Assembly: GCA_022592445.1 (NCBI GenBank)
Contig: JABYQR010000154.1
Coordinates: forward strand, 37,563 to 101,562
From: Cytidiella melzeri
Taxonomy: Eukaryota > Basidiomycota > Agaricomycetes > Polyporales > Irpicaceae
DNA: 64,000 nucleotides
Direction of reading: 5' to 3'
Shown here: one piece after another, positions 11,549 through 22,463 of the stretch
Layout: the number at the start of each line of letters is the position of its first letter
How positions within the stretch are numbered: the first letter of the stretch is position 1
The notes under the pieces: generated by a model
Seen by the model: only the letters and a program-made list of their open reading frames with translations
Told to the model about the DNA's origin: nothing
Databases searched by the model: none
Program-made: the position numbers and the translations under genes

Positions 11549-12031
11549 TAGCGTCGTCGTAATCAATGTTAGTAAATGAAAAAGTTTGTGCCTCGACGCG
11601 TCGTTTCTTCAGTTTGCTACATAATGGACTTTTGCGGCGCTACTCATGGACTTCACCCCTATTGGACATTCTTTTGTCTCCTGTCTCATGACTCCTTTGT
11701 AGTATGATCGCATCTTTTGTTTCATCACGCGGACACTGCCTTGTTGCCAGCTTCCTTGTAGTATATAACCCTTTCACCCTGGTTCTCTACTCCTCCATTG
11801 TGCTCTCATCTTCGCACCTGGAGTGAGTATTCCCCTATTGCTCTTGCATTATGTTGTATGCTCATATGCCTGTTGCCTGGTTAACTCGTCTCCGTGTGTA
11901 CTAGGTACATTCTATATTCACATTGTGCTCTCATCTTCGCACCTGGATTAACTCGTCTCCGAGTGTACTAGGTCCCTACAGTCTGCAGTGGGTTTACGAC
12001 AGCGCATCCACTCCTGCCTAAGTGACTAAGT
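11549..12031. repeat. MULE 5' non-coding region with local duplications
   Basis: No coding frame. Two short duplicated blocks occur: TGTGCTCTCATCTTCGCACC near 11799 and 11927, and TTAACTCGTCTCCG..GTACTAGGT near 11880 and 11950. They may belong to the transposase promoter or leader. Nothing else was seen. Confidence 0.6.
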
Positions 12032-12790
12032 TGTCATGGATGGCCTGACTAGCCCTTAATTTTCGCAATTTACCTCTTGTTTTTATCTGTAAAACTCCGG
12101 GCTGCAGCTCAGTTGCAACCTTCTCTGCATACACACCCTTTTCACGTCTATTAAGCGCCCGTATCACGTGGCTTAGACGCTCCACACGGTCACATTACTT
12201 GCTACTACGTCACACTGGCATGTGACTTAGCTTAAGTAAGACCACATGGCTACAAGCACATGGCTCAGCCCATAGCTAGGGTTTGACGTCATAGATACTG
12301 TCCACATGGGCTCCTTATTGTTCTTTCCTTATTGTTCTCTTTATGGAAAGGATGTTCTCACAGGTGTGGGAATGGAATACAATAGTTGGTCTCCTTTTAG
12401 ATAGATTCTCTCATGGATAGAGTTCTTGGCAAGGTCTAGACAATAGCTATTGTTCTCCTTTAGGTAGTCCTTTTGTTCTTCGTTCACATGGCTTCTTGCA
12501 AAGCCTGCCCTCAACATGGTCTGTGCGCAGGTCCCTGAAGTCTATATAAGCAGCTACATGTATGCTCCTAGCCCCCATCTCGACCTCTTGGTCTTTACTG
12601 GGCTAGGTAAGCAAACCCCTCCTGTACTACATAGCTAGTAGTACCCAATACTAACTTGGTCTTTACTGGGCTAGACATCTGTATAAGGTTTATAGCTGGT
12701 GAGAGTATTGAGCTCCACGCCTACCACCAATACTTCGTCGTCATCCACTTCGTGTCCCTGTTTGTCACGTCGAGCCTTGTCTCCGTGTCA
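12032..12790 (+). repeat. solo LTR, gypsy family B, inside the MULE
   Basis: A 759-bp block that matches, in the opposite orientation, the family-B LTRs at 37891-38642 and 61371-62128. It starts TGTCATGG and ends CTCCGTGTCA. Flanks TAAGT (12027-12031) and TACGT (12791-12795) are a 4/5 match to a 5-bp target duplication. A TATATAAG box near 12544 lies in the LTR sense direction, pointing at the MULE transposase start 55 bp past the LTR. No internal gypsy sequence remains, so LTR-LTR recombination removed it. Confidence 0.9.
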
Positions 12791-12844
12791 TACGTTCTCT
12801 CAACTCGTCATTATTTGCTACGCTACTGAGGCCTACTGTATGCT

Positions 12845-15800
12845 ATGGACCAAGCAGGCCAACGTTGCGGTAAGTGCAAGGCCTGGAAGCCATTCGACCA
12901 GTACAAGATACGCACCCGCAATACTCACAATGGCAAAATTGGCGAGCGCACGTCTAAGTGTGAGGCGTGTATGACAGCCGAAGCAGCGTGGGCCCAGGAG
13001 AAGTACAGAAACAATAAACGGAAACATCAGAACGATGAGGACGACTTTGCTGAAGGATGGCAGCTGGATTCTGATGCAGCCACAGTGTTATTCGGGACTT
13101 TTCTGTCAGATGTGGCGCACAATGCCGAGAAGGGAGAAGTTGACAATAGTTGCTCATTTCACCTTGGAGCGCGCGTGGAATGTGATGATGAAGATGTTCT
13201 GAAATGGGAAGGAGAGGCACGAGCGAAACAGGTTGCTAATTTGGTCGAGCAGAATACTTTATGGCATTGGTCGTACGTAAATCTAAATTCACACTTGCCG
13301 CTTGTGCTGAATGGGAAATAGGTATGAGCGAAAGTACATCCGTAAGAAAATGGGCGGAACTGTGTACTCGTTCAGTTGCGCACAGTCCGAAGAGCGAGAA
13401 CACAAGGCGAAGGTACCGAAAGGCAAGAATCGCGATACTGAGCGCATGCAAAGGTTCCCATGCAATGGGTGGCTTCACATCAGTATCCTTGAGGGCCGTG
13501 ACATGATAATCAAGATCAAGCACCTTTGTCATCATGTCTCTTACTTCCCTAACGGGCTGCCGGACAATTGGAAAACCTGGATTGAAGCTAACGCTTCAAA
13601 GATGCTTCCTGGTCAGGTATGTAATTATATCTCTTTGATTATATTGGTCTTACACTTCTTTGGATGTGGCAACATATTCTGTCGGAGGAATGTGGCGGCC
13701 GACCGGCCTCTGAAGTCAACTTAGCGTTTAGTGAAAAGGCCGTACGGTATCATTGGCTGAAGCTTAGCCGTGACAGGTGGCGGCTAGATCCAGATCCCAT
13801 TGTATCTGCCCGGAAGCTCGTCACTGAGCGTGGGAGGGAGAATATGATCAGTTTGCTAGATGTAGAAGCTGCGCCCGACACAACGGTACTGGCCTTTCAG
13901 GTGACGGATTTTATGCAGGCTTGGGCAAAAAATACGCGAGATCTTGCAATGGATTTGGCATGTGAGTACGAGCGGTGTATGTTATGTTTTGGAACTCATT
14001 TTGGCATACCAGGGAATACAAACCGTGGAAATTTCGAGCTTTTCGCTGCAGTTGCCGGTGCTAAGGGGTCTGGTGTACCGCTGGCGTATTGCCTTATTCA
14101 AACCACTCCCGAAGCAGCTGTCGGTGCTAAGGAGCTCAATCTAATGCGTTTCTTACATCAGCTCAGGGCCCACGGGGTTAATCCAGAGTTCACTCTGTCA
14201 GATAAAGATTGGTCGGAAATCAACGCAATGAGGACTGTTTGGCCGAACACCAAGCATCAGCTATGCTTCTGGCATGCTCTCCGTGCAATGAAACAGAGGT
14301 TATGCAAGAGCGGAGCCACTCCTGGTGCATACGACTGGGCGGAGGCAAAAAGGGAGTTTTCGTTTGTGAGCTCAAGATTTGTGCCCATTGCGCAACAGGA
14401 CCCTGTATATCCGGTAAGAATGTATTGGTCTCGTGTCAGTCAGATCTAATATATATGTCCAGATTGCTCTGCCACCTGAGGTACCAAAGTATCGGGTCAG
14501 TATACTACGCAACGGCCGACCTGCGCCCATCACCCCTGCACTCCCAACAATTCGAATTCCGCCTATTGGAAGAATTCCTGCGCCTGCTTTTGACATGGAT
14601 GAGGGTGTTTCAGATGACGAGAGGAGCGACGACGGGATGTATTGGGCAGGCGACAATGTTGAAGAGGATGAAGAGCTTCCTGACTGTGAAGACGACGACG
14701 ATACCGATGACATACGACATGATTTATGAGAAATATTATCAAGGGATGAATCTGACTCGGACGACGAATCAGGAGTTAGCGCAGACAGCACGGGAGCCGA
14801 TCGGGTTGGTCCAAAATCACAGGACAAGACTTACCAATTTTGTCCTCCCATTCACCGTCTTCCCATACTCCGACTCTTTGCCAAGCACGCTTCCCAGCAT
14901 CCACTCCTCCCTGAACGCCACGGAATGTCTCGGACTTCTCACGATATCAGACGGGACGCTGTGACAGAAATTTATTTTCATTGTCACCGGAATAATCTTA
15001 CTGAAGTCTGGGCATACCTGTGGAATAATTGGTATGCTAGGGACCGATGGCATCTATGGACGCGAAGCACTCATCCGACTTGTATTTCCAATCACCGAAC
15101 AACGATGATGGTAGAGGCTTTGTGGCGCAACCTTAAGCGCCTCGTGCTTCACAACTACAGCCGACCTCCCGTTGATCTCGCGGTGTATGCTCTCGTCCAC
15201 GGATCAATTCCCCCTTACCGCATTACTCTCTCTCGCTTCCTTAATGCACGCAGCGGTGGCCGCCCAAAAGGCCTGTCAAACATGCAAGAAGCATTCAAGA
15301 AGTCGTGGCAACGACTCCAGACTGTTCCTATCAAGGGCACGTACATCACTGACGTTACGCAGTGGAAATGTGACTGTGGCTCACAGAAGTACCATGCACA
15401 CCTGCTGTGCAAGCATCTAGTCCAGGCGGTCGGAGATGTTCCACCATCGTGGTGGTCTCGCGTGCACCGGTTCTATACCGCACCATTCTACGCCGCGCCG
15501 AGAGACGGTCGACTTAATGAGCGACCCCTGGAATCCGATCGCCCGTGCACTAGTATTGCGATCGAGATCGACGACTCAGATGATGATGAGGTCGAAGACC
15601 TTGTGCTGGATGAGGATAGCTGTTCGCGCAGCTCAGAACCGGTCCGTCTGCAGTAAATCTTCTTGTGCATATAATTACTAATTCAACTGCCACATGACAG
15701 ATTAACTCGTCGCCAGCAAAACCACCACCTACCGGAAGGGATGGCTTAATGCGCACGAGAGCAGGTGGGGGTGCCGGATTTGAGGTAAGTTAATATTGTG

Positions 15801-16118
15801 ATACGGCGCAGGCAATGCGCTATACTAATTCCTTCGAACCCCTATTAACAGCTCGACGACGAAGACGAGCGTGAAATTGATGAGCTCATCAATAAGCTCG
15901 AAAGAGCTGTTGTCATTCTCAAGGAGCAGCGGCCGCATTATTCTCAAGATCCGCGGTTCCTTCGAAATGCCATGAAGGTGTTCCGACCGGGTCTGAAGCT
16001 CGTCGACGAAGTCACTCACCACGAGGCCCGACGAACCATGCCCGTCACTAACGGCAGCGCAAGTTCACGCCGATCCCTTCCCGCAAGCCTGGTTGGCTAC
16101 CAATACACACAAAAGTAG
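12845..16118 (+). pseudogene. MULE transposase (zinc cluster, DDE core, SWIM finger), one in-frame stop
   Basis: Cuts and joins the element ends. The N-terminus holds C-G-K-C and C-E-A-C-M about 35 residues apart, a probable zinc cluster. Intron 13962-14012 restores the first catalytic Asp in M-D-L-A-W-N-T-N followed by N-F-E-L-F. The second Asp lies in L-S-D-K-D-W, with the MULE signature C-F-W-H-A-L-R-A-M after it. A SWIM finger C-D-C-G..C-K-H follows near 15370-15415. Then come an acidic stretch and C-terminal exons ending at 16118. The frame is open except for TGA at 14727-14729 in an acidic linker. Other introns lie near 13272-13321, 13619-13690, 14416-14462, 15646-15702 and 15785-15851. 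The single stop makes this copy probably dead but recently active, unless read-through occurs. Confidence 0.85.
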
Positions 16119-16164
16119 TGTACCTGTATTTTTCGTATACCCACTGTTTTAATACACTGGCCTC

Positions 16165-16306
16165 TACACGTGTGACGACGTCCGCTACCGTACCTTACAG
16201 TACCTACGCCCCGCCGCTCGTTGAGATCTGCCCTGCGATCGCCGACGGCGCCTATCGCGCGGACTTTCAAAGGCGACGAGAAAATGGTGGGAGATTATCC
16301 TCAAGT
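16165..16306 (-). repeat. MULE right terminal inverted repeat (142 bp)
   Basis: Inverted partner of 11404-11548, ending ...GATTATCCTCAAGT directly before the second copy of the 9-bp target duplication. Confidence 0.93.
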
Positions 16307-16417
16307 TTCTTGAAATAGGTCACCTACTTACCATCTCGCGCTCTGCACCATGTACGATACTTGAATACTATACCAAAGCACACCGCGACACGTTACTCAG
16401 AGCTCAAAACTGCTGTC

Positions 16418-19400
16418 ATGAGCCAGAGAAAGACTGGAAACGTATCCGAGTCGGACGTGCCGTCCTCTCCTGAGGATGGGGGCAACTTCAGGCGCAATCT
16501 CCAGATAGACATGAAAGGCTTGGTTGGAGATGCTGTAGGAAATGTGAGTTACTCAAACCCCAAGGACTGTGTTATTACTAGTTACAACCGTGCAGTGGGA
16601 TGGGCTACGCTTAGTATTGCTGATACCTCTCTACTCCTGGTTAGATGAGCATAAGTCCGGGTAGTCGTGATGTTGTGCTGGCCGCGTACGTAGACCTACT
16701 TGGTCCATCCTCCAAAAACTTGAACGAACGGATTTTTTCAGTCGCAAAGGACTATTCATCATTGACTTGGAGAACCCACTAAACGTCCCACGGTGAGCAC
16801 ATAAATGTCACAACTTGTCAACCAGCAGCTGAGCATACACTCAGCTTCTTACCTCAAGGAGGAACATGGGATGTTGCGGATGTACAATGGAATCCTCACA
16901 TGTCCAGGAAAGAGTACATTGTTTCGACTTCCAGTGAGAAGCTGTACGTATCGTCATTGTTTGTTTCTACTACGTACAGACCAACAAATTTTCGCTAGGT
17001 TAATATGGAACTTGTATATATCCGGAAAGACCTCCATTCAACACATCCTGCACTCGCACTATCGTGCTATAACGGATATCAACTGGCATACTACGGATCC
17101 AGATATCGTCGTCAGCACAGGTATAGACTCCTGGCTTTGGGCATGGGACTTGCGTATCACGTCGAAGCCCGTCATGGGTATGTTCTTAGCAAGGGGTTGA
17201 ACTAGATATCCTGCTGATCGTGCCTCGCTTCCAGGTTTGTGTGCATTCAATGGTATGTCGCAAGACCGATAGATATCACCTGTGTGAACTGACCTTGTTC
17301 GTTTTAGCTGGTGCAACTCAGGTGAAGTGGAATCGTCAAGATGGCAATCTCCTCGCTTCCTCGCACATGAACGAAGTCCTCATATGGGACAGACGGGTTT
17401 GTCAACTGCTTGATACACTGGACGTTGATTCACATCGATGCAGAAAGGGTCTCTACCGATCACCAACATCAAAGCCCACAGCTCGAAGATATATGGGATA
17501 GATTGGGCGCACCATAAGCGCGATGAGATTGTCACTTGCTCCTTGGACAAGACCATCAAAGTCTGGGATACCCAGAAGATACGCGATGCAGATCGGCTAG
17601 AGCCAACTGTGACCATCAAAACCTCGTATCCAATTTGGAGGGCGCGAAACCTCCCCTTTGGAGAAGGTGTACTGAGTCTTCCACAGAGAGGGGAAACTGC
17701 CTTAGAGATGTGGACTCCGCAGAATCACTATGATCCTCTGGAGCGTTTCGAAGGCCACACCGACGTTGTGAAAGAGTTTGTGTGGCGCAAAGGAGGGCAA
17801 GGTTGGAGCCGCAGTATTCAATGTAAAAACGCGAACTGAACATTCACAGATAACAACGAGTTCCAGCTAATCACCTGGTCGAAAGACAGGAGCCTTCGTT
17901 TCTGGCCTGTGGACCAGGAAATTATGCAGGTAAGTTTTCCTTTGTACACACCTCTTCTATCTTCGTCTCATATCTTCGCGCAGAAAGTTGGCATGGGGGT
18001 GAACAGCTTGCCTCCCACGCCAGGGCCACCATACTTCGACAAGCAGACTTCTTTTAGCAGCGCACCGGTAGACTCAGAGCAGTTACCCACCCTTTCAGCG
18101 CCGGTAGGCCATCGTTCCATCTTAGCTGAAGTTCGAGCATCCCAGCCCGGTCTACGGTACAAATCTAGCATTGCAAGGGTCTCCCAAGACACGGGAGTCG
18201 CTCGATCTACATCTTCTCAGCTCCCTAGCAAACCAACACCAGACGCTGATGGAGAAGAAAAAGAGAGTACGATGAGCCGAGGTTACGTGGGTGGACGATT
18301 CGCCCAAATAACGACCGTTCAGTGGTTGTCCAGTGTGAAAGTTGGCAACCGACGAGATGGCAGTGATGGTCCACATAGTGCCGAGAATAGCGGCACCCCA
18401 TCACGCTATGGTTCCAGGTCGCGTCCGCCGTCCCTGATAGACCCGACCTTGCCCATCTTCGACGTTCGAGGAAGAAGCGGCAAAAGCGGAAGCAGGGATA
18501 GGGAGGATGAGCATCGAGAAGCAGATACGAATCAGACGTTAAAGGATGAGTTAGTGCCCGTCGTATCTCACGTCGAGGTTCGCTAAAATTTACGCAGAAT
18601 CACTTCGGTCGCGAACAAACTCACAGCTTCCAAAGTTAAACTTGAAAAGGTAAGGAGGGAGCAGATGACACTAGTCATACCTCTCATCTTCTCGTATATC
18701 TAGGCAGAGTTTGCGAAGCGGCGCACATGCACTTTCGGATTGCATGGTCCTTGGGGAGAGTCAACTTCGGTGTTTATTCGTATATCTTTCACTTTCCCTC
18801 GGGATTATCCCCAGGCCTCGCACCCTGGAGGGACACCCCAGATTGAACTCGAACGCAATCCTCTTATACCCGTCAAAAGCCGAGTTCTCCTACTTCGCCG
18901 CCTCCGTGCTATACGAGAACAGCAGAGACCATGTCTCGAAGCCTGTTTGCGCTTTATCCTTTTCGGTGACATCAACGAAGACGACAGGCCTAGCAGTCTT
19001 GACGACTCTGATTCATCGGACGATGAGCTGGCCGTTTTACCGCGCCGGGCAAAGGATGGTGCATTGGCGATGCTCCGGGGCGACAAGAACCTTGCGGAAC
19101 CTCGTACGTCACAAGGCGTCTTTGGACCGACTGGTGAGCTCAGACTCTTCAGGTCTCCTGCATCCACGAGTGCTCATGTATGTGGTTCTGTTCAGGCCAG
19201 CTTGTGTGTTTCTTCAGGGCGCCACCTCGTATTGTTCGGCATGTGCTGCAGGATCTTAAAACATCCCATTCCACAGCCAGTCCCGCAACTGCTGACACGG
19301 CGCCGCGACTCTTCTGGTCTCCCATCCTTCTGTCCGATGCTATGCGTAAGCTGGCGCTGGCTGCCAACGATCGAGAGGTAAAGTCCGTTGATCTGAAGCG

Positions 19401-21251
19401 AGCAGAAAATGCACACAGCATCCTACACATCATGTCCAACTTGTTTGCATTCTCTCACCAAAAGACAAGAAGAGTGTCAGATCAGTCTCGACCTTCGCTA
19501 GACGAAACACCAACTAACTACGCTCTTCTACCTACAAGACGAAGCACAATATTCATCAAGGATACTTCGTTGTTCGTCGGCTTGGATGTCGGGGCTGCGC
19601 AGGAGTACGTTTTCCCTGCGGCAGAACCTGTGGATGCGTGCAAGAGGAACGTTGAAATCGCCCGGTTCAGAGGGCGATTTGACCATGAGCGGGTGTTTCG
19701 CATGCTCCAGATCTTCATGATTGAGCACGATAAACCAGAGGCACTCGCTGTGGGTTCTCCCCTCTACAGCCTATGCAATCCTTTGATCGTTAGCATGGTC
19801 GAAAAATTGTAAGTGATGAGGCACGGCTGAGAGCAGCACATCTCAATATACACCTTCTAGGTACGCTGAGCTCAGTGTTCAGAAGGATATACAGATGCTA
19901 GCGATGCTGTCGATCGTCTTGCTAAGACTTGCAAGGGAACTATGTACGTTCGAATAATGATTGTTATTCTACAGAATATTGAGAGATCAGCAGCCGCAAT
20001 GACTGTCTCGCCAATTCCCCGTCGACCAGGTGGCAACCTGGATTATTTCAACTTCAAGCACTCGAGAGTGGACTCCAACACAGCGGCTTGGACTCGTAAC
20101 AGCCCTTCTCCCGGCATAGCACCTCTTCCGCCGGCTCTTGCATCGCCGTCCTCCTCTCGTGGCTCATGGTCAAGCTTGTTCAATTCTCATAGCATGCGTC
20201 GATTCATCACCTGTAACTTCCGTAGCTCTAACAAGCTGCTTCACGCTGATTGTCACACCATGTATAGCGTCTCGAAATGACATGCCAGTCACAAACCGAT
20301 ATCCTCAAGGTTCCCCTCGCTCTCCTGCAGTTCGTGACCTCCGAAGGCACTCTCCTAGTCCACAAACTGTCTTTTTTGCCGCTAGGTCATGGCAGGACTC
20401 TACCACGGTTCCGTCGTCTCCGAAGCACATTGTCTCCTTCAATTCCGCCGGGCACAGATCTAGACAGCCGACGTTCTCACAAGTTGTGAGCACCGGGCTG
20501 CAGAACGAGGAGAAAAAGCGTATTGTAGCTGAGTTGACCCCACTAATGAAGTTGCAAAGGTGAGCGTTTGCGTGCATTTTCAACTCAGTCAAACTTCTCT
20601 TGCTTCCACCATTTCTCACGCTCGGGGCAATCGCAAGGTCCACGTTCAGGTTGCAGCCCAAGATGCGGCAGCAGCTACACGCGCATATTTGGGTTTACGC
20701 CGACATACTCTTGGCGTGGCAGTTACCTCAGAAGAGAGCTGAGCTCTTGGAAGCGACGTCCGGAGAGATGTTTACTCACCCTATCCTACCCGCGGTGCTT
20801 GACATGCTTTATTCCAGTCCCCTAGGTAAGTTGATTCCCCTCTCAAGAATGTGCTCCGGGGTTGGAGCCTCAGTCGACACAACTTTTACACAGGTGTTGC
20901 GCACACATGCATCGTGTGCTCTCAGATAAACGAGCCAAACGCGGACAGTTGTGCGACATGTGGCGGGCGGTTCGTTCCCGAAAGCTGTACAGTGTGCCGA
21001 CTGCCCATCAAAGGTGACGTTATATGTGTATTCTCTCAGGGTTTTTGCTTGCGCTCACGTAGTCGCCAGGTCTCTCACACACATGTCTGTCATGTCTGCA
21101 TGCAACCCACATACGATGTTGGAAGAATCGGAAAGATAGGAATTGTGCGACAGGGTGCGGATGCCAGTGCATGAATGTTTGTAGGCATTCACAAGCCGTG
21201 TCCTCGCGCACGTCTTCGAGGTTTCCTTCTTACAAATTTGGCGACGCTTGA
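16418..21251 (+). CDS. WDR59: WDR59, GATOR2/SEAC subunit (Sea3/Mtc5 orthologue)
   Basis: Component of GATOR2 at the vacuole, which opposes GATOR1 and so supports amino-acid activation of TORC1. Domains in order: N-terminal WD40 propeller (blades around W-D-V-A-D-V-Q-W-N, I-T-D-I-N-W-H, W-A-W-D-L-R, T-Q-V-K-W-N, V-L-I-W-D-R-R, I-K-V-W-D, L-R-F-W-P); a Ser-rich linker; an RWD domain starting L-H-G-P-W-G; a long helical part; and a C-terminal zinc module. In the zinc module, C-I-V-C and C-A-T-C-G-G come first. After the 56-bp intron 21014-21069 follow C-R-L-P-I-K-G-L-S-H-T-C-L-S-C, H-I-R-C-W and C-A-T-G-C-G-C-Q-C. The ATG at 16418 is the first in the frame; 103 bp separate it from the MULE target duplication. 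About 15 short introns; no break seen. Confidence 0.9.
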
Positions 21252-21634
21252 TAACAAACGTCTCAGTAATATCGTATGGTGTAAAGTAAAGCAAATTTTC
21301 GAATGCGCCAACCGGATCATCGCGTCGTCCGTTTGTACTCGGGCTCAGACTCCCACCCAGTCGTCGTTGGTTGAATAGCAGGAGATGCTGGGAATCGAGG
21401 TTTATTTGGCTGTGTTTTGAAATTCACTATCCAAAGAAGTCAACCAATCCTACTAGTGCTCTGCAAAAATACCATTATAATGCAATATAATCTCAGAATA
21501 TCATTAAATACCCATTAAATACTTGCTTGCGGAGAAAATTTGTGAATACGATTACCATTGAATACAATACAATACATTACATTACATTTACATTACATTA
21601 CAATACTATTCCTGTATTTAATGGTATGCTAGAA
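21252..21634. other. WDR59 3' flank with a simple ACATT-type repeat
   Basis: AT-rich. A microsatellite-like run of ACATT/ACAAT units spans about 21556-21606. No gene was seen. This is the edge of the transposon cluster. Confidence 0.6.
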
Positions 21635-21636
21635 TA

Positions 21637-22021
21637 CTGTACCGGCATGACCTAACGTTCGCGGCTTGTGACCGTGACCCCCAGATGTTCGAAGATTCGG
21701 ATGTTCGAGAAGTGTTGTGACCCTGTGACCAATGTTCGAACATATCAATAGGCGCCTGTGGCCACTCGATGAAGGCGCGCGTCGGTCAAGGCTTGTGTCG
21801 CTAGCGTCACTACTTGACAACAGCAGGCACCAGTCATATAAAATCATATCCTTGCGCACACAGAGCGCCCCCCTCCAAAAATTGGGCTAATTACGTAAGC
21901 GCCCGCGGTCACACAATCAGCAGGATGCTCACGACGGTCTGCGACCTGTGACCAATGTTCGAAATGGCGATGTTCGGAGGCCTTGTGACCGTGACGCGAA
22001 CGTTAGGTCATGCCGGTACAG
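21637..22021. mobile_element. 385-bp MITE with TA target duplication
   Basis: Ends are inverted repeats of 27 bp (CTGTACCGGCATGACCTAAC..), flanked by TA at 21635-21636 and 22022-22023, as for Tc1/mariner-type elements. Internally, blocks such as TTGTGACCGTGAC, GTGACCAATGTTCGAA and ATGTTCG recur as direct copies near both ends. There is no coding capacity. Its ends differ from the Tc1 element at 22464, so that element is not its obvious driver. Confidence 0.85.
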
Positions 22022-22463
22022 TATTATGCATGTGACAAGTTTTGAGCACATGCATGTATGTACAGCCTCTTTCCTACAATTTGCACTGTTCATGCACCCA
22101 TACACAGTTTTTCAATGCTGCATAGCTACCTTAATCATTTGCACTGCCTTTGTTTTGCACTGCTCATGTACTCATACACATTTGTTGATGCTCCAGCTAT
22201 GTTTTTTTTATCTTTATCTCTCCACTTATACAGATTGTTCCCTATGTTTTTCACTGCTCATGCATCTATGTACAAGTTTTCATGTTGTGTAGCTACCTTC
22301 ACAATTTGTACTGCCTCTTTTTTGCACTGCCAATGGATTCATACATGTTTCATAGTGTTGCAACTATGTTTGGTTGATCTTTGTTTACTCCACTTGTCTA
22401 GCCTGCTTTCTACATTTTGCACTGCTCATGTGCCCATACACAGTTTTTGGTGTTGTGTAGCTA

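Larger units (their letters stand above)
11404..16306. mobile_element. Mutator-like (MULE) DNA transposon, 4.9 kb
   Basis: Bounded by TTCTTGAAA at 11395-11403 and again at 16307-16315, a perfect 9-bp target duplication as expected for MULEs. Both ends carry a long inverted repeat starting ACTTGAGGATAATC. It encodes a transposase with a zinc cluster, MULE catalytic core and SWIM finger. A solo family-B gypsy LTR (12032-12790) lies in its 5' non-coding part. It sits between the divergent starts of PSMG3 and WDR59. Confidence 0.93.

Noticed and set aside
13962..14012. Missing first catalytic Asp in the MULE transposase
   Set aside because: A 51-bp in-frame intron was being read through; splicing gives M-D-L-A-W-N-T-N.
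14372..14827. Ser-rich open frame antisense to the MULE transposase
   Set aside because: Mirror of the acidic Asp/Glu codons of the transposase linker; no start context or introns.
21014..21069. Apparent loss of zinc ligands at the WDR59 C-terminus
   Set aside because: A 56-bp GT..AG intron removes the odd stretch and restores all expected Cys/His.
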